Source: Atrichornis clamosus
Taxonomy: Eukaryota; Chordata; Aves; Passeriformes; Menuridae
NCBI GenBank assembly: GCA_013400975.1
Contig: WBMZ01003304.1
Location: 186,001-250,000 of the forward strand
Direction of reading: 5' to 3'
Length of the DNA stretch: 64,000 nt
Part shown: piece by piece, positions 35,752 to 48,779 of the stretch
Layout: every line of letters begins with the position of its first letter
Position numbering within the stretch: position 1 is the stretch's first letter
Translations under genes and position numbers: made by a program
Notes under the pieces: model-generated
The model's database searches: none
The model's input: the letters and a program-made list of their open reading frames with translations, nothing else
What the model was told of the DNA's origin: nothing

Positions 35752-36400
35752 TGTCTTCGGGCAGGAACAGAGTGAGGGCGGATGAGCCCGAGGTGCACTG
35801 CGACCTTCCCAGGAGCGTCCCTCTCAGAGCCGCTCTCCGGGGGTTCACACACCCCGGCACGTGCACCAAGCACGCACACACTCCAGAATCCAGCAGGCAT
35901 AGTAAAGGACAGAGACAAAGAAGTGGGAAGGGTTCTCCATGTGGAGTTCCGAGGTTTAATAAGGGTCCAACGCACGAAGAGTCCAGGGTCAGAGAACGCT
36001 GTAACAGCATCTTACACTATGGTTTATATGGAGATAAAAGGGGGAGGAGAGAACATCAGGATCCAATGGGGAGAGGGTTCAGGGACCGTACGAAAAGTGG
36101 GGTGATTGGGGAGGACCAATTGAGGAGGGAGATGGGAGGGGAAAGGGAACAGGAGCCAATGGGGCGTCGAGTGAGAAGAGTCTTTCCAGGGGACTTTCCA
36201 GAAGGGGCAGGGTGAGTACAGTGACGGACAGGGTGAATTATCATAAAGGGGTGTTTACAACATAGGGAAAAAGCATGTCTTTAAACTCAGGAAGGGGGAG
36301 ATGATTTCTGGGATGAGACCATCAGAGGTCCTTACGCTTTGGCAGCGTCCCACCACTGAACTTTAAGCCTTTTTGGGACTGGCTGCTTCTTAAGGGCGGA
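35752..36400 (-). mobile_element. Endogenous retrovirus LTR-like element (probable solo LTR)
   Basis: This GC- and CpG-richer island in AT-rich intron reads as a retroviral LTR on the minus strand. In that direction it shows several CCAAT-type boxes in a pyrimidine-rich U3-like part (complements of 36059-36160), a TATA-like box (complement of 36023-36029), and about 65 bases later an ATTAAA poly(A) signal (complement of 35955-35960). A GTGTGTGCGTGCTTGG-type GT-rich stretch follows, and the end is ...GAAGACA (complement of TGTCTTC at 35752). No gag, pol or env sequence lies beside it and no primer-binding site is recognised, so a solo LTR is most likely. The outer boundary near 36262-36400 is uncertain and no clean target-site duplication was found. 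The 154-codon frame inside is a by-product of the GC-rich composition. Confidence 0.55.
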
Positions 36401-37839
36401 GGTGGCGACATTCTCCTTATGCTTCAATGCAGCATGGGAAAGGCGAATTAAGTCCACAAAGTGACATCTTGAGGCATGAAACTTGATGTCATTTAGCCAT
36501 GTACCTTAAGGTGGCCTTTTTGTCAGAAGACAGCAGTGCTGTGTATAGAAATGCATTCAACTGAAAACTGCTTGACTGTCAGATGCTGACCTATTGCTAG
36601 AGTGGTTTATTTTTCTCATGCCTGGATCAGTCTGCTCTCTATATATGAGTTCTTCAGGATGGTGACTGTGTCCAAGCACACCTGAGTGCAGTGCCAGTCT
36701 GGTGTGGCCTTTGGGCACACTGTTACCTTGCTGTACGTCTGGGAATGGTGGCTGTATCAGCAGTAGTGTCCCTCCAGAGCAACAGAGGCACTCGTATCAG
36801 GTTTAAAACTATTAATCAGGGAACTATTCCCGTCCTGGAATGGTGGAAGGCTTTCCTGCGTACCGGACTACTCCCTTGCTGTGACTACAGTGAGTTTGGA
36901 AAGGGTGATTTCCTAACAAACACACTTTTCCTTTCTTCCTCAAGATATTTAGTAATGTCTAGGGGAGCATTGTTAATGTGGTCCCATCACCATGTGGTGT
37001 GGAAAGGGTCACTTCTGCTCTCTTTCCAGGGTAGAAACTTACTGGATCAACTTAAGCAATCCATTTTTATTCCCTCACTGTTGCTTTTTTGTCTCCTATT
37101 GTTGTTTGCTCCTTAATTTTTATTCCTGTGCTTTAGCAGGTGTTTGTGTCTTGTAGTCAAACTTTTTTAGTTTTACCAGCAAAACTTTAAGCAGTTGAAG
37201 CAATCCTGAAGTCTCAGATCCTTTCAGCAGTAAATTGTTTTTATTGGTGTCACCACCAGCTATGTGAATGTGTACTAAAATCCTAACAACTTGTCTAGTT
37301 AAAAAGCACTGGAGTACAGAAATGTGTGTTTCTCTTCCTTTCTACTCTGAAAAATTTTGCTGTGGGGCTGGGAAACTTAAATGAGATTCTATCCATTGCA
37401 CTTTACACTACTGGGCACTTCTCTACGTTTCTGTTTAAAGTAATTGCCTTTACTAGCCCTTCCTGAGATACCTCTGCATTGAAACAAAAGAAAGTAATTT
37501 TTCCCTTGGTTCTTTTTTGGACAATACCATCTGCATGGTGTTGTGTAGCATACATAGTTTCCTTTCCATATGTAAAAGAAAACGCCAGAGAAGGAAAATT
37601 ATTTTGGCTCGTTTTAGCCCTGTACTTTTCCAGGGGCTGATTTCTTTGTATAGTGTTTGTTTTTCAGTAGTTTTTCTAATGCAGCTTCTTAGGGATTCAG
37701 GATCTGGAACTTCTTCCCTTGAGGGAAGACTCTTCCCTACAATTGAATAGAGCAATTAGTTAATATTAGTGAAGTGCTTTGAAGATGTAAAGTACTATAT
37801 AAATGTTAAGTCTTATGAATATTACTATTATTCAAGTCA

Positions 37840-39370
37840 TAAAGATTTCTTTTATGATTATCAACCTAGATTTCCCTTTGCTTACTTTCATTCCATTGCT
37901 ACTTGAACGATCCTCAACCATATTTCTTCATTCTTAGTGTTTACACTTTCAAAATACAGACTGCTGTATTTCCCCACCTTCATAATGTTTTAGTTGTCTG
38001 ATTTTCAAGCAAAAATATATGGCTATTTGAGTTTTCTCAAATGATTCTTTAATCTTCTTTAAATCATTCTTGTACCAAGTTAGCCAAATTGAAAACAGTG
38101 TTCTTAACATTACCATTTAGGAGACATTTATAATTGCTTTGGGGGTAGCTTGCCTTGCAAGCTCATATCTCATTTGTTTTTTTGCTATTCTTTGCTGCAC
38201 CGGGTTCTTTCCACTGGTGTCAGGATTTAGATTACCACACTATGTAACAGCCTTTTCTTTTTTCCAAGGGTGATTGTGTCTATTCTTTTTCCACGTTTCT
38301 TGCTTCTCTAGATCATCTGCAATGTCTCCAGTCTCATACTGTCTTCTAACACCTGCAATCTAATTAATTTGCTGTCATTTGTATCACCTCAGTTCTCTAT
38401 GACTTTTCATAAATAATTACCAGTCACTTCATAAATTCATTAACTAATTCCCCTTAGCCCTGAAATATATATCCTTCAGACTAAAGACTTTGTATCTTTT
38501 TTTTTTCCCCTGGTAGTTTCTTTTCATCAGCTTTATATAGGCAGATATTATACATCAACAGGGTCTTCATTATCCTCTACTTGCCAATTTTCCTTTCCTT
38601 TATTTTTTCTCATAATATATTTTTAAATTAGTAGCTTGGACATTTTTGGGAATGTTATTGATTTAATCATCTTTGTATATTCACTTGTTCTTTTGTGTTT
38701 CTTTTCCCTCAAAAGACTTGCATGCCTTTTTCAAGATATATTTTTAAACTTTTTTTTTTTGTTTAGATATACACTTTTTTGGGATTTCTTGATGTCCCTG
38801 TTTTATGTCTGTGCAGCCTAACAGCCTCAGTAAATTCCTACTTAGCTTCTTTTCTTGTTTTCTGTTTCTAGCCCTGGTAATATTTTCAAACTTGGATCTT
38901 TGAACAGTCCCCTTGAGGCTGTTGTGTTGGCCACATCTGAGTCCAGATATTGTCTTTTTTTGCAGAAATACATCCAGTTTGCTATGAATGTAGTATGTTG
39001 ATGGTGTACCAGCCTTTTCTCATATTAGCAGTTGAATATATTCTCCCACGTTAACAAGGTTTTTATTACCTCAGTATTAGTTTCTTAAAATCCAGCGGCC
39101 TCATTCCGCTGTCACGTGAAATGATTTCTGCGTATCTCTTACTCGATCATAAAGCCAAAACTCTAAGCAAGAGGCTTCTAGTCTTTATATGCATACCCAC
39201 TCTTCTCATCATGGATTGGCACACTCTCAAGTAACCAGGGACACACAATCAGCATATATCCCCATGATATTTCCAAGACTTCCTTCACTGATAATTAACT
39301 CTTTCTTAGGCAAGATTTTTTCACTGAAGCACATTTCATTATAGCAGGGTGATAATAACCTATCTTTTTG
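37840..39370. other. T-rich intron stretch without recognisable features
   Basis: About 1.5 kb of T- and TC-rich sequence has many short poly-T runs (38498, 38750). It may contain very old CR1-type sequence in antisense, since phrases such as TCATTTGTATCACCTCAG and AGCAGTTGAATATATTC have the right flavour, but I could not align a definite block. No coding or RNA gene is seen. Confidence 0.3.
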
Positions 39371-39837
39371 TTAGCCTCCCTAAAATGCACTCTAAAAACA
39401 TGTGGTATTACTAAGTTGTATCTTTTAGTATAAATTTAAAATCAATGCAGTATTTTAAATAATCCCTTGGACATCTGCAAATTTTGCACTGAAGCTGAAA
39501 TTACGTGATGTTGCTTCATGTTTCAGCATGGATGATAGATAATGGTGCTGTTCACTGAGCTGAGAAATATTTGGTCATGACAGAGTTACATAAAGAGCTA
39601 AACACTGGTTTGACTTCAATTTTTGCTGATATATTTAGTTTTTCATATACTAAGTCTTTAGTTAAGTGATGTTGGTTGCAAAGAGCTAATTAGTTCTGTG
39701 CTAGATTAAAAGACCCCATATCCACAGGCTTTTGTGTAGTAGATCAGATAATGCTGGGTTTTCCTATTGCCCTTTACCTCTCATTTATGTGTATGCTATT
39801 TGTCTAACTAAACCTAATCCATAAAACTCAGTTCTCA

Positions 39838-40780
39838 GGTGAGCAAGTGAAAAGTTGGCTGGACCACTGGCCTCGAAGGGTTGTCTTCAGTCCAGCTGGC
39901 AGCCTGTCCATGGTGGTGAGCTACTTAACACCAACAGCCTGGGCAGAGGGACAGGATGCACCTTCAGCCAGTTTGCAGGCAACAGCTGCAACGGGAGAAG
40001 CAGACAGTGTGCTGGAGAATGGGGCACAGTTTTCAAGGGGCCTTAACAGGCTGGGAAAACGGTGTGTCAGAACCCCTGTTTAGGTTCAACAAAGGGAAGT
40101 GCCAGTTCCTTCAGCTGGGTTGAACTGATCTCATGTAACAACCTAGGAAATGGTTTTGCCAGAAAGCGAGTCAGTGGTGTGCCTGTGGGATGGAATATTA
40201 GGACCTCTTACTGGACCGTAATCACAGAACTGTGGTCATCAGGGTGCTGAAATGGCACTTGCCCCCGATCAGCTCTGGTGAGTCTATAGCTGCTGTGACT
40301 CCACAGTGCACAGAGAACACTGATGAACTGCAGGAAGGTCTGGCTGAGGCAGCCAGGACAGTCAAGGGCCTGAGGTATGTTGCCTGTTGGGAGAGGCTGA
40401 GAAAGCTGGGTGCATTCAGCCTTAAGAAGAGGTGAAAGAGGTGATTCAGCATGGATCTTCCTTCTAGCTTCAGCTACAAGGAGAGGGTATAGGGAAGGGG
40501 GATGAGGCTGTTCTTGGAAGTCATCAGCAACAGAGTGAGACTGCAGGGAAAAATCACAACTCAGAAAATTCTGATTAGCTATACAGGAAACATTTTTCAC
40601 TATGAAGGTGGTCAAACACTGGAACCAGAGAAGTTGCCCAGGGAGATTCTATCAGTGGAGATATTCAATACCTAATGGGACAAATGCCTGAAACCTGATC
40701 TTGTTGATGCTGCTTTGGATGAAGGATTGAACTACATGACCTCCAAACTTTGCCTTTTAACCTAGACTATTTTGTAATTC
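39838..40780 (+). repeat. CR1 LINE 3' part with remnant ORF2 end, sense
   Basis: This is the longest CR1 copy in sense orientation, about 0.94 kb. It opens with the end of ORF2 (GTGAAAAGTTGGCTGGACCA, encoding a KSWLDHWPRRVV-like stretch of the reverse-transcriptase C-terminal region, then CAGCTGGCAGCCTGTC and a GCCAGTTTGCAGGCAACAGC block). It then runs through GGGAGAGGCTGAGAAAGCTG, AGCCTTAAGAAGAGGTGAAA, GAAGTTGCCCAGGGAGATTC and GATGAAGGATTGAACTACAT to a diverged TATTTTGTAATTC tail. Stops and internal deletions break the frame, so it is inactive. It ends about 430 bases before exon 41210. Confidence 0.93.
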
Positions 40781-41209
40781 AAGTGTTACCTGGAGGTGAG
40801 AGGAAGGAATGGACTATCAGTCCTATTTTACTGAAAGCACAATACTGTTGTAGTGATATTTACACTTGGAGAACTAACATCTTACAGCATGTCATGAGAA
40901 CTGCATCTGTGAAACAAGCTGAACCCTGTGGACCATTGTAAGAAATGATCACAGTGCAAATCTGGGCAGTAAGATGGAGGCTGTAGAGTGTGTCTTATTC
41001 TACAGATTTGATTCTGCGTGGTCCTGAAATGGATGCTGTGCACAGTACTGTCCTCTGATGAGCTCTGTGTCATTTCTCTGTATACATTTGTCACTCGAAA
41101 ACCATTTCAATATTTTGTCCCAGTGTTCTGTAATAATGCAGAATTGGGAAACGTCTGTTCCAAATTCACTATCTTCTAATGCCTGGCTTGTCTTCATTTC
41201 ATTCCACAG

Positions 41210-41318
41210 GGACAACTTCAGGACCTAGGAAGGATGCAGCCACATCTCCTGGGCTGATGGGCAGCAGCAAAGCTCTTGCAACCACAGCCATATCACCAAT
41301 TCAGCATGACCCTTCACG
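41210..41318 (+). CDS. KIAA1328: Hinderin, 109-nt internal exon
   Basis: The acceptor is TTCATTCCACAG ending at 41209 and the donor is TCACG|GTAAGC at 41318/41319. Entry is in phase 1 (GG completes the G of the previous exon to glycine) and exit is in phase 2 (CG of an arginine codon). The translation G-TTSGPRKDAATSPGLMGS, then SKALATTAISPIQHDPS-R matches human hinderin RG-TVTGVRKDASTSP, the TGSLKDFVTTA block and the LQHTTSR end, with the same length and spacing. The phase chain across 13034, 33770-33954 and 41210-41318 is consistent throughout, which strongly supports all three exons. The segment is polar and probably disordered. Confidence 0.93.
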
Positions 41319-44300
41319 GTAAGCTGCTGGGTAATCTCTGGTTTAAGATTCTGCAAACATAACTGTCAAATTCTTCTAGATGCAGGGAAGTGTCTGAATT
41401 TCTCTGATGTTTCATATTAGCAGAGGCTGAATAATATAAACTAAAACCTGCCATATCCTTCTGGCATTTATAGTAAGCCTTAAGTTGCTTGTTAGAATAA
41501 GAAAAGCAGGAATATGCCAAGTTCTAACATTTTAATTTTACTTAGATTTTAGACAGAAGGTATTTTATGTTCCAAGTCCTGACACATTAAATACCTTTGT
41601 AAATAACTTGAATGGACAGTGTTAACCCTGTTAGGTTTTACATCCACTTGAAGATTTTAATCCCTCTGCATTTGCCCGCCTCCTCCCCCACCCCCGTATT
41701 TTATCAAACGGCATTTCTTTTAAAATGTTTTGTATGAGTTATTTTATGTTTAATGACAAGCAGCAAAATCACATTAAGTCAGCAATTCCTGATTATACTA
41801 TATATCTGCACTAAATGCACTGGAAAAGCAGCATTATCACTTCTGTTCCAATGAAAAAACTGAAAGCAGCATTGTTGTTACGCTTACGAGTCTGAAAACA
41901 ACTTGCCTTCTTTAGGCAGGATTACATTTCTAGTGGTAAATGCCTAGAAGAACAGCATACAATCCCTGCCTTTCTCTATCGTATCCCACATTTTCTCATA
42001 AAAAAATCTTTAGTTAAGTAACAAAATACAAGCAGATTGAAATACGAATTTGCAGTATTTTATACCACTAGTTAGATAAGTGTGCAGTGGCATAACAGGA
42101 ATGTGCAGCCGTTCATGAGAAGAGTTAAATGTTTCTTGGAGGATGAGAGGGCTAGAGTCAGATTTAATCTTCTCTTGGCCCAGTGGACTTGGAAAATGTA
42201 TGCTTGATATCATCCCTGTATTCTTGGCAGCAGCTGGCAGTTTATTTCTATCTTCTGAGAGAACTTGCGATATATAATAGGTGAAAAACCACTATCAATA
42301 TTGACAAATTTGTACTTACTTGCTATGGAAACACTTTTTTTTTCTTCTGATGGAAGGGATGATAATTCTTGGAAGATTTAAGAACTGAGTTAGATTGGGC
42401 TATTTCCTGTAAGTAGCTGTATGTTTAAACTACCAGAAACCACAAGATTTCCTTAGTATTTCTCTTAGAAGAAATGGTTACCTTTGCAAGCCAGTCACAG
42501 CAGATAAAGTGTGTGTAAAGATACTGCTTGATACTGTCTAATAGTGCTAAGTTGAGATTCCATTCAAGCACTGAGGAGTAGATGTAATTACTCACATCAT
42601 ACAATGACTGCTCAGAAAAAGGACTTTTATTCCAGAGGATTGATGGTCTATTCTTTTCCACAGAGGGGAGTAAAATATTTGTTGAAATATGCTGTTAGAA
42701 ATCATACCAGGTAAAGTGATCAGTAAAAGGAGTCTGATTAGCTGTCATTCTTAAATGATTATTTTACCAGGTGATGACAAATTTTGAAAATTCCTATATT
42801 TCTGGGGCACTTTCTCCCATGCTTCCTCGCTTGCTTTCTCACCGTTGGTGCTGTAGGTATAATTGACTAGGTTAAACAGCCATGTTGTGCTTTCCCTTAC
42901 TCCTGGCCTTCTCTAATTGAAAATGGTAAATGGACAAGTATTTCTGGGGAGACCTAAAGCTGATTCTATCCTTCATCGGAAAACCTGCTTGGGCAGCAGG
43001 TCAGTCTCAATTTATCACTGAATGGTTATAAGCTTAGACTGCAGGTTTAACTAACTAAATTAATCAATATTGAGAATTATTGCTGCTTTGGTGCCACTAA
43101 AGTTAGGGTTTGTCAGCATGTTCATTATGATCTGTGATTTGGGGGGGTTAACAGCTTAACCACAACAGTTGGCACAGATCTGAAACTTGCAACACAAAGC
43201 CCTAGCCTAAGAGCAAATTTATTTATTCAGCAGTACATGTAAACCTAATTACTTTTGACTATTTAAATTTATAGGACTAGCTTCAACTCATGTTTGTGCC
43301 AGCTTTAACTAGCACAAACCCTGGCACCCAGCAGCAGCAGCAGTGGAAAGCCTGCCAGGGAGAAGGTGTTGGAAAGCGACAGAAGGTCCCTGGCACCGTG
43401 AGGCATCAGGGTGCTAGCACAGCTTCTGGGAAGGGCTGGCTGGGTAAGCAGGCATGGCAGGTAGAAGATGTGTTGGCATGATAGCCTGTCTTGGCAGGGC
43501 TCAGCTGGAGGCTTCAGTGTGTTACAGCTACCTCCTGCTTGAGGAGGAATTGCTGCAGTCCTACTTTCTTCTCTGTCTCAAAATGAATCATGTCATGAAC
43601 AAGAAAAAAGTCTCCCTAGAAGGTAGATGTAAACCTTAAGAGCCTTAGTGCATGAGCTGTAGAAGGACCAGACTTGCAAAATGAGTGTGCACAAGGTGAT
43701 TTCAGTGATATCTCTGAAAGAAAAAAAATCGCCAATGTATCTTCATCTGGCATCTGGAGTTGGGCTAATGGTGAATTTGTTTGCCCATGATACTTCTAAG
43801 CATGCCTGTCACTGCCTTCCGTAACACAGCCAAGCACTGCAAGTTTGGTTATCCAGTGTTCTCAAGCCAAGTGTCTACACCTGCATGAGGCCCTTGAAAT
43901 TATGTTCACAGCAGGTCTGGAAAGCTTTTCTACTTCATGTGCTTATTTATCTACACCAAAGCCAATATATTTGGGAAAAATTATCACAGGCAAGATTCGG
44001 GCTGGGCAAATTTGGAAGAGTAGGTTTGTTCCTAAAGCATAGTTGCTCTGATTGTGTTAAACATTACCTTTTTGGTGACCAGGTAAATTTTTTTCATAAT
44101 TGGTGCTTACCTAGAAGAGAGACTGTTTTTCCTTTGTGAGCTAGAGGGGAGCTGGACAGGGAAAGTAGTGGCATATTGATGCTTTCATTTACTAATGAAG
44201 TTTTTACATAAACTAGATCTTAGCTATAATCAGGTACTGATTTCAGCAAAACAAATGTTGTGTTGCATACAGAACTGAAACTGCTCTAAATTAAAGTACT

Positions 44301-45167
44301 TAGATCTTTTTGCAAAAAAAAAAAGTTATAAATTGAACATTCTGAGAGACCATTTAATTTGAATACAGCCCTGTTGCAGTTGTCAGGCTCTCCCCACGCA
44401 GAAGCAGTCGTAGTGTTGTGTTTGGCACAGTAAGTCTTATAACACTGCAGAAATTAAGCACTTAAAAAGGCACAGGCAAAGTTTGTTCTGCTCACCATGG
44501 AAACAGATAATTCTCCCATAGTGTTTTTCACTTTGGACAAAGAGAATTTAGGAACTGTTAGGTAAATTAAGGGATTGTGTGATAGTCTGGGATTCCAGCT
44601 TTGAGTCTATGTTTTTTGGTTGCAGTTTCAAATCAAAGCTTTAATGCTTGATGAATGCATTGTCTTGGAGTGAAGTTTCTTATAGCCATTAAAATAAGTG
44701 ATTTAGAAGTTCTTGCAATATGAATGCTGTATTTGAGCTGTAGTATTATCTGTTGGACTACAGTGGCCTGTTGGAGTTTTTATAAACAGATTGTATTGTG
44801 TAAATTTGTGTTTAGGGACATTTTAAAAACAAAACTATTTACCCAATTGCCCAGCAACTCTCAGCTGAATGTGTATTCAGGGACTTTTAAGCAAATTAAT
44901 ATCTGATGTAAAATATAATGTGCAGAATTGTATACTTAATAATGCACACTGGAATAGTCTTGAGTAGATCTGTTATGCTGAGTGTTAGGAAATATGACAG
45001 TGATGAGATTCAAGCTTTTGTCTTACTTATGTGGTAGTTGCTTTTCAGATCTGTGCATATTGGATGCTTAAAGATGGATATTGACTTAAGACGATCTATG
45101 AGGTTCCCTATACTGTAGAATCTAAGCAAGCACTGCCAGAGAAATAGAATTGTTTTTTTCCCCTTAG

Positions 45168-45233
45168 GATCAGACACCATTCAAGATTCAAATGGAGCGG
45201 AAAACTTTCATTCCAGATTTAACTTAGGAACAT
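45168..45233 (+). other. KIAA1328: Possible poison (stop-containing) cassette exon
   Basis: A strong acceptor (TGTTTTTTTCCCCTTAG ending at 45167) is followed 66 bases later by a donor-like ACAT|GTAAGG (45233/45234). Joined in phase to exon 41318 it would read R-IRHHSRFKWSGKLSFQI and stop at TAA 45220-45222. The peptide does not match the expected conserved hinderin C-terminal region, so it is not the normal next exon. It could be a decoy site or an exon that triggers nonsense-mediated decay. Only the splice-like signals are seen. Confidence 0.2.
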
Positions 45234-45829
45234 GTAAGGAGATCAAAAGTCTGTCTGGAGTGGGGTGGTGAGTTAGTTTCTGCATGTGGTAGGAGACGCA
45301 AGTTTTGCCTACTCCCTGAGAAAGCCAGCAGTGCAAAAAGTCCAGTGTAGTTCCATATGCAAGTGATAAAACCAGACATTGGCAAATTAATCTCTCTTAT
45401 TCACAGTGTAGGTTGTTAATTGTTCTCACTGCTGGCTGTCGATATAATGTGAAATTTTCATTCCCCATTCAAGATGGAAAAAGTTGTGGCTGAAAATGTT
45501 AACATTTGCATTTTTATTTGTTGATTTATTTAAAGGACAGCCTCTCTTACAGCAATCCATCACTCAGTGACACCCCAAATATGAATAATGTATTGTAGAC
45601 TTGCGGTTACAATGTGTAATAAGTGCCAGAGACAGTAGAAGAATGTTAACTATGTTGCAAATGTAATATTTATCGACTCATACTTTATTGCTTTCGAGGT
45701 TCAATAATACTGACCATAGGACATTAATATCACTTATCTTGATTTTAGTTGGGCACCTCTGTATGTAGAAATAACCCATCTATCTCATACTTACAAAATA
45801 AATGTGAATTTTACAGCGCTTTGTAAGAA

Positions 45830-46237
45830 GTGCATTGTAGGTTTCTTGGCTTAATGCTCACAGTTCTCCTTTCCTGCCTTCTCATTTACTTATATCTGAC
45901 ACTGATCCCACTCCAGTTGCCTGACCCAGGTGGTGAACACCTCAGCACTCTTCTAGAGGCTTTATTTACTGGCTGCATTGTGATCATGTACCTCAGGATT
46001 TGGACCAGGTCTCTCTTCCTGTTAAAAGACCAGTATGAAAAGAGTTTTCTGGTGCTTCTGTTTGAAAAGACAGTGGCTGAGAGGCTGGAACAGAAACACC
46101 TTGTCTTTTGGAAAGACACACATAGTCTAAGTCATGTCTTGGTGGGTTATGGATATCAGAAACAGAAGTGTTTAATTAGGTCAACATTGGTTATAGACGT
46201 GACATCTATTACAGACACATTTTTACTCAATGAATAA
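45830..46237 (+). other. Unrecognised 135-codon open frame in intron
   Basis: The frame begins MHCRFLGLMLTVLLSCLLIY, a hydrophobic segment of about 28 residues (to ~IPLQLP) that would score as a signal anchor, followed by a mixed region with a second hydrophobic stretch near residues 45-60. I recognise no domain. There is no obvious promoter, no splice support and no retropseudogene tail. Long frames of this size occur by chance, so I list it only because it is the longest unexplained sense frame after the last exon. Confidence 0.12.
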
Positions 46238-48779
46238 CAATATCTTAGAGCAATTTGGGAAGATTGGGGTTTCCAATTCAGTGGTTTTGAGAACCAAAAT
46301 TTTATCGATAACCTGCTAAAAGAAAGAATTTGCAAGGTTTCAGTACAGGAGCAAATCCTTCAGTAGTGATTATTCCTGTCTTCAGTAGTTGCTCCAGAGT
46401 TCTGCTTTGGAAACTGATACCGACTGGGCAAACACTCCTCCTTATCTGCGCTGTTCGGTACGACCACTAAAAGCTTTGAAGTCTTGGGGGAAATGCAGAT
46501 GTGAACCCAGGGCTGGGATCTAAACCAAATTTAACAATGGGAGATTTCAAGCTTGTGCTGAAATCAGATTTTACCTGTGAAGCCTGGCTCTTGGGAAACT
46601 TGGAATTGGGTTCAGCCATGAAAATGATAAGCCTTGATTATATTTCGTGTTGTAGACATCAAGTAAATTTTGAAGTGACATTCTGTATTTACATCTGAGG
46701 TTATCAAATTTAACACATCATTGGCTTCTTTCTCTACTGTGTGTAACAGGAACACCTATTTGTGTTGAAACAGCCTACCTAATAGCTACTTTGCAGTAAC
46801 AGTTTTGGTGTGTCCATTGCTGACAATGAAAATCATATTGGGAAATTCTGATTTGCAGTGCAAAAGGATTAATGTTAATTGCCAACTGTTGGCTGTAATT
46901 GTCACCCTCATTAAAATGCAGAATTATGTATTTCTTAGTTATAAATAACCCTTCTAATTGTACTTGATGTATGCCAGTTTAATCAAAAAGTACACTTGCA
47001 AACAAGCAGATATTTGCATTAATCTAGCACTGGATCTTTGAGTCTTTTTTGATCATCTTTTATTCCAAACTTGACTAGTTGGGGGAGGTCTATTACAGCT
47101 ACATATCCTTTACACATTTTTTTTTCAGCTCCATGGATCTGACAGGATTTTATATTAAAATGAGGGGAAATGTCTTTTGGGAATGCTCAGTGCAACAGAA
47201 AACGTGTCAGTTTTGAAGTAGTTGGCAAGGTTTCCATCATTCAGTGGTATGACAATAACTTGATTGTAGTTTGAAAGTAATAATAAGCAAAGGAAAATAG
47301 AGTACAAATTGTGTTATGAAACTAACTTAACTCTTTGCATCATTTTCATTGTTATTTTAATTACTATTTTTTACAATTTTTCCCCATGTGCATTTGCAGG
47401 TTCTCAAATACCACATTAAATCTTAAGCAAATGTTGGTTCATTGGATGTGATTCCTGTTTGCATTTGTAATTACAGCAGTGAAAACAGGCTCAAAATATT
47501 TTCAGGTTCCTTCTGTATTTTGCTCTAGTCCCTTGTCAAAAAAAAAAAGTTATTTGTCTGTCTCTTTTTCCTGCACTGATACCTTGAGTGTTCTGCATTG
47601 TACTTTTAAAAATTCTCTTAGAATTACTGTGATGGCAATTTCTACAGAGCTTGGCAAGGTAAGATCAGTCATGATTCTGACCTTCATGGTCCTCTAAACA
47701 ACTGTTCTGTTCCTAATACTGTAGTAATTCTTCTTCCCTTTCAGAGGAATTTCCTCTTGTTTTTTTGGAGGTTTGTTGTTGTTTTTGGATTTTTTTTGGA
47801 GATGGGAGGAATTGATTAGGGTAATACAGAATAATTGTGTCTTACTTTAAGAAGCCTTATCCCCAAAGATGTCTCTGCCATACTTCCACCACATTGCTTA
47901 TGTGTTAACAAATCCCCCTTTTCTTCTCTCCTTCACCTTCCTGGGCTTTTCAGGCTGTCAACTCTTTAGGGCAGGATCTTGCTACAGCACATCTCTGTTC
48001 TTGGTTGGTCCATGCCATAACAATGTTTAGCTGTGATGATAGTATAGTTAGGGTGGAATTCGTTGTGCTTGTCTTGGGACAACTGAGCTGGTTACCCTCA
48101 GCTCGTGTTACGGTCAATGACTTACTTTAGAATCAGGCCAATCTCTTTTTGGTGATACCTGTCATCCCGAGAGCTGTAAAGTAAGCCTGGGGTGACATGC
48201 ACTGATACTTTATCCCTCTTGTAGCTGAGTTTGTGGAACTAAAATTAAGTTGTTTGTCATTCATGTTTCCATTATGGATGGAGGCAAATGCAGGGTTAAC
48301 CTACGTGCTGCCTGGTCAGTGCCCTGATTATTCATATACCTTCAATGCTTGCACTATACATCAAAGGGCTTAGGGATCAGAGGTATGGGAGAGGGAGCGT
48401 ATGTGCATGGTTGTGAACATACAGCATCTGTCTCAGTAGCATGTGAGCTTGTGACGTGGTAACATGTTTAATGAAAACAGTGGTGATGGAAGTTTGGCTG
48501 CTTTGGAGAGTCCTTTTTCCGACTGTCCTGACCTGGTGACGCCCTGTAACTCGGACACGGGTGACCATGGCACTGCAGTGTTTTGAGAGCTGAGCAGGGC
48601 CTTGCAGCAGTCCTGTCCCATCCCTGCCAGTCAGACGTGCTGTGCAGCAGGGGATGGTCTCAGCAGGCAGACACAGCTCTGTCTGCTCAGTTATTTCATC
48701 TGTTATTTCCAGCTGATGAGCTGCCTGCTTAAAAAATAAAATCCTATCTCTATGTCACTTAAGGACAGTAACCACTACT

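Larger units (their letters stand above)
33955..41209 (+). other. KIAA1328: KIAA1328 intron (7.3 kb)
   Basis: The intron runs from GTAAGG to CATTTCATTCCACAG. Contents: a possible intronic poly(A) signal (34094-34099), a 24-base T-run (34492-34515), a (CA)7 repeat near 35592-35605, a GC-rich LTR-like element (35752 to about 36400), a T-rich stretch without recognisable features (37840-39370) and a ~0.94 kb CR1 (39838-40780). The rest looks like plain unique intron. Confidence 0.85.

Noticed and set aside
35751..36215. 154-codon + strand frame
   Set aside because: It lies in the opposite orientation within the LTR-like element; the GC-rich composition explains the lack of stops.
40208..40615. 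135-codon minus-strand frame
   Set aside because: It is the reverse strand of a degraded CR1 element.
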